Part shown: in pieces, positions 13,334 through 14,810 of the stretch
How positions within the stretch are numbered: the first letter of the stretch is position 1
How the letters are laid out: every line of letters begins with the position of its first letter
DNA from: a bacterium
GTDB taxonomy: Bacteria; Patescibacteriota; Minisyncoccia; Phycocordibacterales; PALSA-1337
Assembly (NCBI GenBank): GCA_030648705.1
Contig: JAUSHF010000030.1
Location: forward strand, 1 to 14,810
Direction of reading: 5' to 3'
DNA: 14,810 nt
Position numbers and translations under genes: made by a program
Notes under the pieces: model-generated
What the model was told of the DNA's origin: nothing
The model's database searches: none
The model's input: the letters and a program-made list of their open reading frames with translations, nothing else

Positions 13334-14527
13334 ATGACCAAAGAAGAATTAGATTTCTTAATACAACAGGGCGAAGGCTATAACCTTGAATTCAAAGAAA
13401 GTTATAACCAAAGCTTGGCTAGAGAAATTTGTGCTATGGCAAATTCCATGGGTGGAAAGATTTTAATTGGCGTCACCGATGATGGCAAACTTAAATCGTC
13501 TGGATTTAACAATAAAATCAGATCGGAGATCCAATCTCTAGTTAGAAATTTTGACGAATCACCGAATGAAAAGTTTAGTTTTGACAAGGATTTTAATGAA
13601 GATGCTTATAAAAATTTTCTGGACGAGATAGGCGTCGAAACCAAGTTGAGCCGTGAAGATGTTTTGAAGAATCTGGAATTATCAAGTGGGGGAATGATGA
13701 AGAACGCCGGAGCTTTATTGTTTTGTAAAAAGGCGACAAGAATTTCTCGCAATGCCACTATCGTCTGTGCTCTTTTCATGGGTAAAACCAAAACAAAGGT
13801 GATCGATAGTAAAGAGTTTGATGCTGATCTACTTACTAATTACATCTCAGCTTTCGATTATTTGCGTTCAAAGTTAAATACGGAATATATCATGACTGGT
13901 GGTCCTCGGGAAGAAGTTTTGGAATTGCCAGAAAAGGCTTTGAGAGAGGCTTTGTTAAATGCCATCGCTCACCGTGATTATTTCTCTAGTGCCAATATCC
14001 AGATCAGCATATATTCCGATAGGGTAGTAATCGACAATCCAGGTGGCTTGGTAGGCAAAATGAAGGTTGAAGATTTATACAAAAAAAGTTATCCCCGAAA
14101 CAATTTACTATTTGGCTTGATGCAAAGAATGGAGCTTGTCGAGAAGATTGGTTCTGGACTCCTCCGAATCAATGAAATGATGGATGAGTATCTTTTACCT
14201 CATCCAATCATCGAAGCTACTGATGTTTATTTCGGCATTTCCTTTGAAAGGCCGGATTTGCAGAAAATGAGTGTGGAGCAAAGAATGAAGGAATACAATG
14301 GGGTGGGAGAACAAGTGGGTGATAAGTTGGGTGATAAGTTGGGTGAAAACCAAGAGAAAATCATTGATTTGATGAAAAATAATAGAAATATCACAATACC
14401 AGAATTGTCTCTAAAGCTGGACATTTCAACGACAGCAGTAGAAAATAATCTAGCTAAATTAAAGGAAAAAGGTCTCATTATGCGTATCGGCCCTGATAAA
14501 GGGGGATATTGGGAAGTTATAAAATAA
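13334..14527 (+). CDS. AlbA_2/Schlafen-like putative transcriptional regulator with ATP-binding and winged-helix domains
   Basis: Residues are counted from the ATG at 13334 (397 aa); an ATG at 13304 adds ten, but MTKEELDFLIQQGEGYNLEFK is the usual family start. The layout follows COG2865. The AlbA_2 core has LEFKES (18-23) and ICAMANSMGGKILIGVTDDG (32-51). GMMKNAGALLFCK (120-132) begins the central domain. The ATP-binding domain has ALREALLNAIAHRDY (202-216), DNPGGL (234-239) and EKIGSGLLRI (270-279). A linker VGDKLGDKLGENQ leads to a C-terminal winged helix (341-397). The AlbA_2 part looks shortened: after IQSLVRNF it passes straight to DESPNEKFSFDKDFNEDAYKNFL, without the usual intervening segment with the YxRxGS-like motif, about 60-70 residues. 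It lies between two rhuM genes. Its function is unknown; regulation or nucleic-acid processing is inferred. Confidence 0.87.
   Translation: MTKEELDFLIQQGEGYNLEFKESYNQSLAREICAMANSMGGKILIGVTDDGKLKSSGFNNKIRSEIQSLVRNFDESPNEKFSFDKDFNEDAYKNFLDEIGVETKLSREDVLKNLELSSGGMMKNAGALLFCKKATRISRNATIVCALFMGKTKTKVIDSKEFDADLLTNYISAFDYLRSKLNTEYIMTGGPREEVLELPEKALREALLNAIAHRDYFSSANIQISIYSDRVVIDNPGGLVGKMKVEDLYKKSYPRNNLLFGLMQRMELVEKIGSGLLRINEMMDEYLLPHPIIEATDVYFGISFERPDLQKMSVEQRMKEYNGVGEQVGDKLGDKLGENQEKIIDLMKNNRNITIPELSLKLDISTTAVENNLAKLKEKGLIMRIGPDKGGYWEVIK
14318..14350 (+). repeat. 12-bp in-frame tandem repeat in the AlbA_2 gene linker
   Basis: GGTGATAAGTTG occurs twice in tandem (14318-14329, 14330-14341), followed by a partial third unit GGTGAAAAC (14342-14350). 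It encodes G-D-K-L units in the linker before the winged helix. Glycine/lysine repeat linkers at this site are, from memory, seen in other members of the family. Unit number could vary without breaking the frame. Confidence 0.75.
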
Positions 14528-14531
14528 ACCC

Positions 14532-14810
14532 ATGAAAATCCTCAATTCACAAATCGTCATATACAAAGACCAAAATGGGCATGTCAAAATCGTTGTTCGT
14601 TTTGATGGTGATACTGTGTGGCTGACACAAGACACGATTGCAACGCTCTATAATAAAGGGCGGTCAACAGTGACTGAACATATCCAAAATATCTTTCAGG
14701 AAGGCGAATTGGATGAAAATTCAGTATGTCGGGAATTCCGACGAACTGGTGCCGATGGTAAAGAATATCTTGTAAAATACTACAATTTGGACCTCATTAT
14801 CGCTGTAGGA
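14532..14810 (+). CDS. RhuM-family protein, second copy, cut by the window end
   Basis: The frame is open from an ATG four bases after the AlbA_2 stop to the last base (93 codons, no stop). It reads MKILNSQIVIYKDQNGHVKI, then VWLTQDTIATLYNKGRSTVTEHIQNIFQEGELDENSV, then GKEYLVKYYNLDLIIAVG. This matches the N-terminal third of RhuM proteins and parallels the first copy at 12227 (WLTQ, the helix-turn-helix segment, F-x-x-GEL-x-ENSV, YYNLD-x-II-x-VG). The copies are diverged rather than recent duplicates. Only the N-terminal domain is visible, so I cannot say whether the C-terminus is intact. Tight spacing implies cotranscription with the AlbA_2 gene. Confidence 0.9.
   Translation, partial: MKILNSQIVIYKDQNGHVKIVVRFDGDTVWLTQDTIATLYNKGRSTVTEHIQNIFQEGELDENSVCREFRRTGADGKEYLVKYYNLDLIIAVG

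Noticed and set aside
1..14810. tRNA, rRNA and CRISPR arrays
   Set aside because: No cloverleaf-like sequences, rRNA segments or regularly spaced direct repeats of CRISPR type were seen on either strand by eye.

Overview
The window looks like chromosome from a low-GC Candidate Phyla Radiation bacterium (Patescibacteria, probably a Parcubacteria/Paceibacteria-type lineage). This is inferred from several features: a sigma-region-4 plus HARE helix-turn-helix protein, a LeuRS with an inserted domain, a short TrmD, no rimM between rpsP and trmD, near absence of Shine-Dalgarno motifs, and a patchwork of housekeeping and accessory genes. UGA is used as stop in the normal way, which argues against Gracilibacteria or Absconditabacteria. 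No database search was possible, so the assignment is by family recognition only.

Layout. (1) 1-1490: a fragment resembling a UvrD-type helicase Walker A region, then an IS110-family element on the minus strand (transposase 255-1283) with structured non-coding flanks, one of which is a candidate bridge RNA. (2) 1499-7932: translation genes on the plus strand. These are leuS with a complete Nudix domain inside its editing domain, a sigma4/HARE regulator, rpsP, khpA, a RHH/RelE-type toxin-antitoxin pair placed between khpA and trmD, and trmD. (3) 7942-10111: a Wzx/MATE-like flippase overlapping a membrane-anchored family 2 glycosyltransferase, both directly behind trmD. (4) 10233-12048: a two-gene ATPase + TOPRIM-like module resembling RloA/RloB or PARIS-type defence. 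(5) 12227-14810: RhuM, then an AlbA_2/Schlafen-like ATP-binding regulator, then a second RhuM cut by the window end. This segment has visibly higher GC in places.

How the parts fit. The translation genes show good sigma70-like promoters. Two of these, before khpA and before the toxin-antitoxin pair, carry 9-3-9 palindromes in the core promoter. A strong terminator separates khpA from the toxin-antitoxin promoter. No better promoter is visible before trmD, so trmD, the flippase and the glycosyltransferase may depend on the toxin-antitoxin promoter. The 3' third of the window resembles a small defence or accessory island.

The best candidates for something under-described are the Nudix-in-LeuRS fusion, the RhuM / AlbA_2 / RhuM array with an internally shortened AlbA_2 domain, and the ATPase-TOPRIM pair next to it.
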